DNA from: JBBDWJ01 sp963824095
GTDB lineage: Bacteria > Acidobacteriota > Terriglobia > Bryobacterales > UBA6623
Length of the DNA stretch: 64,000 nucleotides
Assembly (NCBI GenBank): GCA_963824095.1
Contig: CAWGNS010000002.1
Coordinates: 102,389-166,388 of the forward strand
Direction: 5' to 3'
Below, in pieces: positions 37,364-48,000 of the stretch (its first letter is position 1; the number at the start of each line of letters is the position of its first letter). Under the pieces are notes generated by a model that worked only from the letters and a program-made list of their open reading frames with translations, ran no database searches and was not told the origin of the DNA. The position numbers and the translations under genes were made by a program.

Positions 37364-38953
37364 GTGGGCTCAGGACCAATCCCACCCGTCGGCGGCGGAA
37401 AGCCGCGAATCGACAATTCCCATACTCAGGAAGTTGCGAAGACCGCCAAGCCGGCGCGTTCCCACAAAACCGGAGCCAGTTCGTCCGGCGGGGAGGTGTC
37501 GCCCAAGGAATCGAGTTCCACCGAGTCGGAGCGGCGCGCCCACGGCAGCGTGATGGAAGCTCGCGTCAAAGGAGCGACAGATCTTCGCAAGGGGTTCGAG
37601 GCTGTCGAGAAGAGCCACACGCTGACGGATGGGGTCTTGCAAACCGGCCGCGAAGTCGCCGAGGCCCGTGCGACGCGCGTTCTCGGAGAGTTGCAGGAAG
37701 CCCAGAATGACTTGATTGGCATTGACCGGCGCATGAAGCAAGTCGGCGCGGCGATGGCCAAGATCGATAAGCCCGGCGAGCTGGGCCGTTTCACCAGCTT
37801 GTCGGAAGAGATGGCCGAGCTCTCGGAGGCGCGCAAAGCGGTTTCGGGCAAACTGGGCAAGGCCGAGTCGGCTTTGCTCGGGATGCGCAAGGAATTGGCG
37901 GCCGGCGACAAGATGGCGTCGAGCAGCGCGAAGATCGCCGAAGGGCTCGAAAAGGCTAAAGGGCTCAAGCAGCTTTCCGGCAAGGTGCTGTTTGGCCTCG
38001 ACGTGTTGAGTAAGTATGAGGAGTTCGCCAAAAAGGATCCGGCCAATGCGGGCAAGAACATGACCAAGGCCGTGACGTCCGCGGTTTCCGGGCTCGCGGA
38101 CCTGCCGGTGTCGCGCGGGACGAGCGCTTCGGGCGCGGCCGTGGCTCTTCTCAAATTCGGGCTTGAAACGGCAGGAATGCAGGATACCGATACCTTCAAG
38201 GCCGTCGACCTGGCCTCGCAGGCTTTTCCTGGCGATGTCATGAGCAAAGGTTTGGAGCAGGCGGTTGAGCTCGGGTACGCCAGCGTCGAGACGCTGCGGA
38301 CCGGAAACATCCAGCAGTTCGAGGCTTTAAACAAGGCCAACCTGAAGGGCGATAACGGCGCAGTGCTCCAGGGCATGGCGGTGTTGGGTGAAGTGGCGGC
38401 CGATGTGATCGCCGGCGACAACATCGGGCGCAATATCCCCACCGATGACAAATCGCTCTACTTCAAGGACTTCTTCCAGGGCCTCCTGACCGAGCGGGGC
38501 ACCGATAGCGTAAGCGCCGGGCAGGTCGGCCACGCCGCCGGCGAGAAGCGGGCGTTGCTTGGGCGGCTGATGCACGGGGCGCGAACTCCCGGCGACGACG
38601 TGATGAAAATCCAGGACGTGATCAGCAAGGGAAATGCCAGGGATATTGCGGCGGCGCTGCAGGCGACTCCGACACAGGATTTGGTTGCTTCGCTGCACGA
38701 GTATAGCGGGCAGCAATCGGACCCTCTGGCCACTTCGGTGAACGATCTGATGGACGTGGCCGGCAAAGCAAGCGATCCGGCGGCGAAGGCGCAGATCTAC
38801 GATAAGGCGCTGGGGTTGCTCGCTTATGGCATCGCCCAGGGGCGCGGGGATAGCGTCCGCCAGGTCAAGGCGGGGCTGGACGCCCGTCCGGCGGGGGCCA
38901 TTCCACCAGAAATTCGGACGCGGTTGGATCGCCTGGTAAGGCAGGCGGAGTAA
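37364..38953 (+). CDS. large helical protein of unknown function
   Basis: 529 residues. The GTG start is fixed by AAGGAGG. The first 60 residues are disordered, rich in Ser, Gly, Pro and Lys. Residues 60-200 form long charged helices with coiled-coil character (ARATRVLGELQEAQNDLIGI, 'RFTSLSEEMAELSEARKAV'). Residues 200-525 are helical with small-residue patches such as SGLADLPVSRGTSASGAAVALL. No signal peptide or catalytic motif is visible. A disordered head before a helical body recalls effectors or scaffold proteins, but no secretion genes are nearby. The gene converges on the giant repeat gene. Function unknown. Confidence 0.75.
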   Translation: MGSGPIPPVGGGKPRIDNSHTQEVAKTAKPARSHKTGASSSGGEVSPKESSSTESERRAHGSVMEARVKGATDLRKGFEAVEKSHTLTDGVLQTGREVAEARATRVLGELQEAQNDLIGIDRRMKQVGAAMAKIDKPGELGRFTSLSEEMAELSEARKAVSGKLGKAESALLGMRKELAAGDKMASSSAKIAEGLEKAKGLKQLSGKVLFGLDVLSKYEEFAKKDPANAGKNMTKAVTSAVSGLADLPVSRGTSASGAAVALLKFGLETAGMQDTDTFKAVDLASQAFPGDVMSKGLEQAVELGYASVETLRTGNIQQFEALNKANLKGDNGAVLQGMAVLGEVAADVIAGDNIGRNIPTDDKSLYFKDFFQGLLTERGTDSVSAGQVGHAAGEKRALLGRLMHGARTPGDDVMKIQDVISKGNARDIAAALQATPTQDLVASLHEYSGQQSDPLATSVNDLMDVAGKASDPAAKAQIYDKALGLLAYGIAQGRGDSVRQVKAGLDARPAGAIPPEIRTRLDRLVRQAE

Positions 38954-39083
38954 GCGAAGCCCGAGGGCGCCTGCCGCTTCGGAACCTCTCCCTCCCGGCG
39001 ATTGCCGGCCGGGTCGGAAGGCCTCGATCCGCCCTGTCTTCGCCCCGCGATCCGGCCCGCGGCGGGCATACACCCGCCGGTCT

Positions 39084-42000
39084 TTACGGCGCCGCCACGA
39101 TGTCGGCGCCGATCATGCCCCACCAATCCGACGGCACGCTATATCCCATTGTCACCGAGCTTCCGCCAGCCGCCACCGACTGTGCGCCGTTGCCGCCGCC
39201 GGTCGAACAATTCACTTGTTTCACCCAGCTCAGCGTCTTGTTGGAAACGATGTTGCCGTCACAGCCGGTGACCAGGGCGTCGACCACCATGTTCCCCAAG
39301 GCGCTGGGGACGGTGACTTGCGGCGACGCGTTACTGCCGAAGCTGGTCAATACGTTGCGAAGCGGAGTCGTTTGGTCTACGCCGGTAAAACTCGTGGAGC
39401 CCGCTTCCAGAGAAGCGTTGCCTCCGGTCAGGGTGACCTGCACCGCGTGCGTACCGGTCGCCGGCGCCACCAGATAGAACAGTTGGGCAAACCCCGCCGT
39501 CCGATTGTTGCTGTGCACGATGCCCGCCGACGTCATGGCGACCCCGTTATAGGTCACCGCCAGGGTGCGCGACGTATCCGGATTGACCCCAACCGCGACG
39601 ACGACCGTGAGCAGCCGATTCAAGCCGGTCGGGGTGATGGTGTGATTCCAGCTCAAGCTCGAACCGCTCGCGACCGACGCTCCGGCGGCGCTGGGCCCCA
39701 CGACGTCGAACGCCACCCCCGCGGGCGGAAGCGACGACACCACGGACAGGGAAACCGCCGCGGTGTGGCTCAAACTGCCGCTCACACCCGTGATCGTCAG
39801 CGGATAGGTGCCAACGGCGGTACTCCCGCCAACCGTCACCGCCAGTGTCGACGATCCCGTTGCCGGGTTCGGCGTGAATGTCCCGGTGGCCCCCGTCGGC
39901 AGTCCGCTCACGCTCAGCGTCACCGCGCTGCTGAAGCCGTTGGTCGGGCTGATCGTCACGCTGTAGTTCCCCGACGCGCCTTGCAGTAGTGTCTGGCTGG
40001 CCGGTGTCGCGCTCAACCCAAAGTCAGGCACGACCACGGTGAGCGACACCGTAGTGGTGTGCGTCAGCGTGCCGCTCACGCCCGTGATGGTCAGCGGATA
40101 GGTTCCCGCCGGTGTGGTCCCCGCCGTGGTCACCGCCAGCGTCGCCGACGCCGTCGCCGGGTTCGGCGTAAACGTTCCCGTAGCCCCTGTCGGCAGGCCG
40201 CTGACGCTCAACGTCACCGCGCTGCTGAAGCCGTTGGTCGGGCTGATCGTCACGCCATAGTTGCCCGAAGCCCCGCGCTGCAAGGTTTGGCTGGCCGGCG
40301 TCGCGCTCAGCGAAAAATCGGGTGCGGTCACGGTGAGCGAGACCGTGGTGGTGTGCGTCAGCGTGCCGCTCACGCCTGTGATGGTCAGCGGATAGGTTCC
40401 CGCCGGTGTGGTCCCCGCCGTGGTCACCGCCAGCGTCGACGACGCCGTCGCCGGATTCGGCGTAAAGGTCCCCGTCGCTCCCGTCGGCAAGCCGCTGACG
40501 CTCAACGTCACCGCGCTGCTGAAGCCGTTGGTCGGGTTGATCGTCACGCCATAGTTGCCCGAAGCCCCGCGCTGCAAGGTTTGGCTGGCCGGTGTCGCGC
40601 TCAGCGAAAAGTCGGGCACCGTCACGGTGAGCGACACCGTGGTGGTGTGCGTCAGCGTGCCGCTCACACCTGTGATGGTCAGCGGGTACGTTCCCGCCGG
40701 CGTGCTCGCGCCGGTGGTCACCGCCAGCGTTGACGACGCCGTCGCCGGATTCGGCGTAAACGTTCCCGTAGCCCCCGCCGGCAGGCCGCTGACGCTCAAG
40801 GTCACCGCGCTGTTGAAGCCGTTGGTGGGGCTGATCGTCACGCCGTAGTTGCCCGAAGAGCCGCGTTGCAGGGTTTGGCTCGCCGGTGTCGCGCTCAGCG
40901 AAAACTCCGGAACGGTTGGAGCGGCGACGTTCAGCGTAAAGTTCGTGGTCCGGATCACCGAACCCGCCGTTGCCGTCACCGTAATCGGCCACGTACCTAC
41001 AGCGGCGGACGCGCCGGCATTGATCGTCAGGGTCGTGCTGCAGGTTGGCGAGCAACTCGGCTGGCTGAACGATGCCGTTGCTCCCGTGGGCAGACCCGAG
41101 GCGCTGAACGTGGCGCTCTGGCTCAACCCCGACAACAAGCTTGCCGTAATCGTGTTGGTCACCGCCGAACCTTGGGTGACCGACTTGTTGCCTTCATTGC
41201 TCAAGGCGAAATCGACGGCCGGCTGTCCGGAAGCCGCGACGATATCGGCCCCGATCATGCCCCACCAATCCGACGGCACGCTATACCCCATCGTGACCGA
41301 ACTCGCTCCAGCCGCAACCGATTGCGCGCCAATGCCGCCGCCGGTCGAACAATTCACCTGCTTGAGCCAACTCAGCGTCTTGTTCGAGACGATGTTGCCG
41401 TCGCAGCCGGTCGCGAGTACGTCCACCACCACATTCCCCGTAGCGCTCGTAACGGCGACCTGCGGCGATGCATTGCTGCCGAAGCTGGTCGCCACGTTGC
41501 GAAGCGGGGTCGTCTGGTCTACGCCGGTGAAACTGAGCGATCCTGCTTCCAGCGAAGCCGTTCCTCCGGTCAAAGTGACCTGCACCGGATGCGTTCCGGT
41601 CGCCGGCGCTATCAGATAGAACAACTGTCCATACCCCGCGGTTTGGTTGTTGCTGTGCACGATGCCCGCCGGCGTCATGGCAACCCCGTTGTAGGTGACC
41701 GCAAGGGTTTTGCCGGTATCGGGACTGGTCCCGACGACGACACCGACCGTCAACAGACGGTTGGATCCGCTTGCGGTAACGGTGTGGTCCCAGGTCAAAC
41801 TCGAACCGCTCGTGACCGACGCTCCGCCCGAACCGGGCCCCACTGCGTCGAACGTTACAACTCCCGGAGGCGGAAGCGATGTCATGACAGACAGTGAAAC
41901 CGCGGCGGTGTGGCTCAAGCTGCCGCTCACGCCCGTGATCGTGAGCGGATAGGTGCCGACCGGCGTACTCGCGCTGGTGCTCACCGCCAACGTCGACGAC

Positions 42001-45000
42001 CCCGTCGCCGGATTCGGCGTGAACGTTCCCGTCGCCCCCGTCGGCAAGCCGCTGACGCTCAGCGTCACCGCGCTATTGAAGCCGTTCGCAGGGCTGATCG
42101 TCACACCATAGTTGCCCGGCGTCCCTTGCACTACCGTTTGACTGGGCGGTGTCGCGCTCAGCCCAAAGTCAGGCACGATCACGGCGGTCACCGTGAGCGA
42201 CACGGCGGTGGTGTGGGTCAGCGTGCCATTCACACCCGTGATGGTGAGCGGATAAGTGCCAAGCGGCGTGCTCCCACTAGTCGTTACCGTCAGCGTCGAC
42301 GATCCTGTTGCCGGATTCGGCGTGAACGTTCCCGTCGCCCCGGCCGGCAGTCCACTGACGCTGAACGTCACCGCGCTATTGAAGCCGTTGGTCGGGCTGA
42401 TCGTCACTCCGTAGTTCCCCGACGCCCCTTGCTGGAGTGTTTGGCTGGAGGGTGTCGCGCTCAACGCAAAGTCGGGCACGGGCACCGTGAGCGATACCGT
42501 GGTGGTGTGCGTCAATGTGCCGCTCACACCCGTGATGGTGAGCGGATACGTTCCCGCCGGCGTGCTCCCGCCAACCGTAACCGCCAGCGTCGACGATGCC
42601 GTCCCCGGGTTCGGTGTGAAACCGCTCGTAGCCCCGGTCGGCAAGCCGCTGACGCTGAACGTCACCGCGCTGTTGAAGCCGTTGGTGGGGCTGACGGTCA
42701 CCCCGTAGTTGCCCGACGCCCCTTGCTGTATCGTTTGGCTGGGCGGAGTCGCACTCAGCCCAAAATCGGGCGGGGTCGGCACCGTGAGCGATACCGTCGT
42801 GGTGTGTGTCAGCGTGCCGCTCACACCCGTGATGGTGAGCGGATACGTTCCCGCCGGCGTGCTCCCGCCCATCGTCACCGCCAGCGTGGACGACGCCGTC
42901 CCCGGGTTCGGCGTGAAACCGCTCGTAGCCCCGGTCGGCAAGCCGCTGACGCTGAACGTCACCGCGCCGTTGAAGCCGTTGGTCGGGCTGACGGTCACGC
43001 TATAGTTGCCCGACGCCCCTTGCTGTATCGTTTGGCTGGGCGGTGTCGCACCCAGCGCAAAGTCGGGCACGGGCACCGTGAGCGATACCGTCGTGGTGTG
43101 CGTCAGCGTGCCGCTCACACCCGTGATGGTGAGCGGATACGTCCCCGCCGGCGTGCTCCCGCCAACCGTAACCGCCAGCGTCGAGGATGCCGTCGCCGGG
43201 TTCGGCGTGAAGCCGCCCGTCGCCCCGGCCGGCAGTCCGCTGACGCTGAACGTCACCGCGCTGCTGAAGCCGTTGGTGGGGCTGACGGTCACGCTATAGT
43301 TGCCCGACGCCCCTTGCTGTATCGTTTGGCTGGGCGGCGTCGCGCTCAGCCCAAAGTCGGGCAGCAGCGACACGGTGAGCGATACCGTCGTGGTGTGCGT
43401 TAGCGTACCGCTCACACCCGTGACGGTGAGCGGATACGTTCCCGCCGGCGTGCTCCCGCCAACCGTAACCGCAAGCGTCGACGACCCCGTCGCCGGATTC
43501 GGCGTGAAGCTGCTCGTCGCCCCCGCCGGCAATCCGCTGAGGCTGAACGTCACCGCGCTGTTGAAGCCGTTGCTGGGGTTGACCGTCACGCTATAGTTGC
43601 CCGACGCCCCTTGCTCTAGGGTTTGGCTGGGCGGTGTTGCACTCAGCCCAAAGTCGGGCACGGGAACCGTGAGCGATACCGTGGTGGTGTGCGTCAGCGT
43701 ACCGCTCACACCGGTGATGGTGAGCGGATATGTTCCCGCGGGCGTGCTGCCGCCCATGGTCACCGCCAGCGTCGACGATCCCGTCGCCGGGTTCGGCGTG
43801 AAACCACCCGTCGCCCCCGCCGGCAAGCCGCTGACGCTGAACGTCACCGCGCTGTTGAAGCCGTTGCTGGGGTTGACCGTGACGCTATAGTTGCCCGACG
43901 CCCCTTGCTGTACCGTTTGGCTCGGCGGTGTCGCAGTGAGCCCAAAGTCGGGCACGCTCGCGGCGCTCACGTCGAGCGATACCGTGGTGGTGTGCGTCAG
44001 AGTACCGCTCACACCGGTGATGGTGAGTGGATATGTGCCCGCCGGCGTGCTCCCGCCAACCGTCAGCGCCAGTGTCGAGGACCCCGTCCCCGGGTTCGGC
44101 GTGAAGCTGCCCGTCGTCCCCGCCGGCAAGCCGCTGACGCTGAACGTCACCGCGCTGTTGAAGCCGTTGCTGGGGTTGACCGTCACCGCGTAGTTCCCCG
44201 ACGCCCCTTGCTCTATCGTTTGGCTGGCTGGTGTCGCGCTCAGCCCAAAGTCGGGCACAGGCACGCTGAGCGATACCGTGGTGGTGTGCGTCAGAGTGCC
44301 GCTCACACCCGTGATGGTGAGCGGATACGTCCCCGCCGGCGTGCTCCCGCCCATCGTCACCGCCAGCGTCGACGACGCCGTCCCCGGGTTCGGCGTGAAG
44401 CTGCTCGTCGCCCCCGCCGGCAATCCACTGAGGCTCAACGTCACCGCGCTGCTGAAGCCGTTGCTGGGGCTGATCGTCACGCTATAGTTGCCCGACGCCC
44501 CTTGCTGTACGGTTTGGCTGGGCGGTGTCGCACTCAGCCCAAAGTCGGCCAGCAGTGACACAGTCAGCGATACCGACGTCGTGTGCGTTAGCGTGCCGCT
44601 GACACCTGTGATGGTGAGCGGATACGTTCCCGCCGGCGTGCTCCCGCCAACCGTCACCGCCAGTGTCGACGACGCCGTCCCCGGGTTTGGCGTGAAACTG
44701 CTCGTCGCCCCCGCCGGTAATCCGCCGACGCTGAACGTCACCGCGCCGTTGAAGCCATCGGTGGGGTTGACCGTCACACTATAGTTACCCGACGCCCCTT
44801 GCTCGAGTGTTTGGCTGGGCGGTGTCGCACTGAGCGCAAAGTCGGGCAGCAGCGACACGGTCAGCGATACCGACGTGGTGTGCGTCAGCGTGCCGCTCAC
44901 GCCCGTGATGGTCAGCGGATACGTTCCCGCCGGCGTGCTCGCGCCCATCGTTACCGCCAGCGTCGACGATGCCGTCCCCGGATTCGGCGTGAATGTTCCC

Positions 45001-48000
45001 GTCGCCCCCGCCGGCAAGCCGCTGACGCTCAACGTCACCGCGCTGTTGAAGCCGTTCGCGGGATTGATCGTCACATCGTAGTTCCCCGACGCCCCTTGCT
45101 GTATCGTCTGGCTCGGCGGTGTCGCGCTCAGCGCAAAATCCTCACCGGCTGTGATGTTCAACGTGAAGTTCGTCGTGCGGCTAACCGCACCGGCAGTTGC
45201 CGTCACCGTAATGGGCCACGTGCCCAAAGCAGCGGATGCACTGGCGTTGATCGTCATGGTCGTGCCGCACGTTGGCGAGCAACTCGGCTGGTTGAACGAT
45301 GCCGTTGCTCCCGTGGGCAGGCCCGACGCGCTGAACGTCGCGCTCTGAGTCACCCCGGCCGACAAGCTTGCCGTAACCGTGTTCGTCACCGCCGAGCCTT
45401 GTGCTACCGTCTTGTTTCCTTCATTGCCCAAGCTGAAATCAAACGCTGCCTGTCCGGCCGCCGCGACGATATCGGCGCCGATCATGCCCCACCAATCCGA
45501 CGGGACGCTATATCCCATCGTGACCGAACCCGCTCCAACCGCCGTGGATTGTGCGGCGTTGCCGGCGCCGGTAGAGCAATTCACTTGTTTCATCCAGCTC
45601 AGAGTCTTGCTGGAGACGATGTTGCCGTCACAGCCGGTGACCAGTGCATCCAGCACCATGTTCCCCGCGGCGCTTGTCACGGCAACTTGCGGCGACGCGT
45701 TACTGCCGAAGCTGGTCGCTGTATTGCGAAGAGGCGTCGTCTGGTCTACACCGGTAAAACTGGAGGACCCTGCCGCCAGCGACGCTGTCCCTCCGCTCAG
45801 GGTGACCTGCACCGGGTGCGTACCCGTCGCCGGCGCCGTCAGATAGAACAGTTCACCAAACCCCGCGGTTTGATTGTTGCTGTGTACGATGCCGGCCGAC
45901 GTCATCGCAACGCCGTTATACGTGACCGCAAGTGTTTTCCCGGTATCCGGACTTGTGCCCACTGCAACAGCGACCGTCAGCAGCCGGTTCAATCCGGTTG
46001 CGGCGACCGTGTGGTCCCAGCTCAAACTCGAACCGCTCGCGACCGACGCTCCACCCGGACCTGGCCCCACGGCATCGAACACGACTCCGGGAGGCGGCAA
46101 CGACGACACCACAGACAGCGAAACCGCCGTGGTGTGGTTCAAACCGCCGCTCACACCCGTGATCGTGAGCGGATAGGAGCCAACCGGCGTAGCCCCGCCG
46201 GTGGTCACCGCCAGTGTCGACGATCCCGTTGCCGGGTTCGGCGTGAACGTTCCCGTCGCGCCGTTCGGCAATCCGCTCACGCTCAACGTCACCGCGTTGC
46301 TGAAGCCGCTCGTGGGGTTGATCGTCACGCTGTAGTTCGCCGACGCCCCTTGCAGCACTCCTTGGGTGGCCGGTGTCGCACTCAGCGAAAAATCGGGAAT
46401 GCTTACCCCGAGCGTTGCCGTGGTGGTGTGCGTCAGCGTGCCGCTCACACCCGTGATCGTGAGCGGATAGGAGCCAAGCGGCGTGCTGCCGCTGGTGGTC
46501 ACCACCAGCGTCGCCGTTCCCGTCGCCGGGTTCGGCGTGAACGTTCCGGCCGCCCCGGTCGGCAATCCGCTGACGCTCAACGTCACCGCGTTGCTGAAGC
46601 CGTTGCTGGGCGTGATAGTCACGGAATAGCTGATCGAATTCCCCGGCGCCACCGTCTGAGTCGCGGGATCCGCGGTGACCCGGAAGTCGGGCAGAATACC
46701 GGCGCTGAAGCGGTCGAGAATATTCGCCGCCATCTGTTGGATACGCGTGTCCACGACGCCGGGCGGGTAATTGCCATGGTCGAGTCCCCACGGTTCGCTG
46801 TCCAGCGCCCAACTCCAATTCATCGTCCCGGTTGCGAAGACCCAGGCTTGGCTTTGCGCCTGATAGACCGTTGTGTTCCCGTGGTCCGGACCCTGCACGC
46901 TCTGGTACGGAGAATTCGATAGCAGAGTGTAGGTGCCCGGGACCGCATCCGGCGTCGGGTATTCGGGGTAGACCCGATCCGCCTCATACCCAACCAGCCC
47001 AATCAAGCTATCGCCATCGTGGAGGCCGGTGCCGGCGTAGACCCAGTTGCTGCTATTCGTCACGACATAGGGCGTGTAGTAACCGTTGTTGAAGGGCGTC
47101 TGGCTCGTGTATTGCAGGCCGACGAATGCCTGCTCGGGACGGTTGAGCGGCGACTCCCGCCACAGCACCGTCTTCAGAGTCGGGTCCGCTATCGGATCGC
47201 GGGCCGCGTCCTTGTAACAAACCACCACGCGGTTGGGCACGCCGTTGCTCGACGGCTCCATGCGGATCTGCCAGTAGATGGAATCCGCGGCGAAAAAGCC
47301 AAGATTCACACCGGCATCACGAGCGCTGACAACAGCGTCGTACATCTGCTTGGAATAGTATTCGGGGTGACCGACAAAGAGATTGCCGTGATAGTCCAAC
47401 AGGCGGCTCCCATCCGTATGTGTGTCCACATCGGTCGCGTAGGTAACGTCATACCCCGACCGCTCCATCCAACGGATGAAATTGATTTGCCCGGTGGACC
47501 AAAAATCGGTGACGCCTGAATCGGCAAAGGGCCGGTCGAACGAGACCTTCGCCGCTCGCGTGGTGCCGGTCGCGGGCACGTTCGGGCCAAAGCTGTTGTA
47601 TTCGTACAGGCTCTTGCCCGTTGAATTGTTGTCCGGATAGTTGTTGTAAGCCTGTGCGGTCAGGATGGGTTGGTTGTACCGCAGCGCGGCCACACGGCTG
47701 TCGTCGCGCAACACGAACGAGATGTAGTTTTGGTAGCCCTGGGTGTTGGTGAGCAGGGCGACATAGACTCCACTGGTCCACGAGGCTTGGGTGGCGAGAG
47801 TGTAGGTTGGAGCCCAGTCGCACTCGACCATTCCGGTAGTTGAGTCACGAGGGCACGTTGGTTGCGTTACGGAATTGATCGAGCCAACGTGGAGCATGAG
47901 ACGTCCACCAAGGCCCTGATACCAACCGATGCGATAGACGTCCATCGTGAAGGTCTGAGCCGGATTCGTGCTCACATACAAGGTGATGCTGCCGCCTTTG

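Noticed and set aside
41881..45145. Regular repeats that could suggest a CRISPR or satellite array
   Set aside because: The period is about 297 bp, in frame and coding, with no spacers; it is a protein repeat array.
41910..46922. Long repetitive plus-strand frames (41910-43403, 44799-46922) opposite the giant gene
   Set aside because: Their repeats only mirror the Ig-like DNA repeats; the minus-strand frame is continuous over 9 kb with a signal peptide and real domains.
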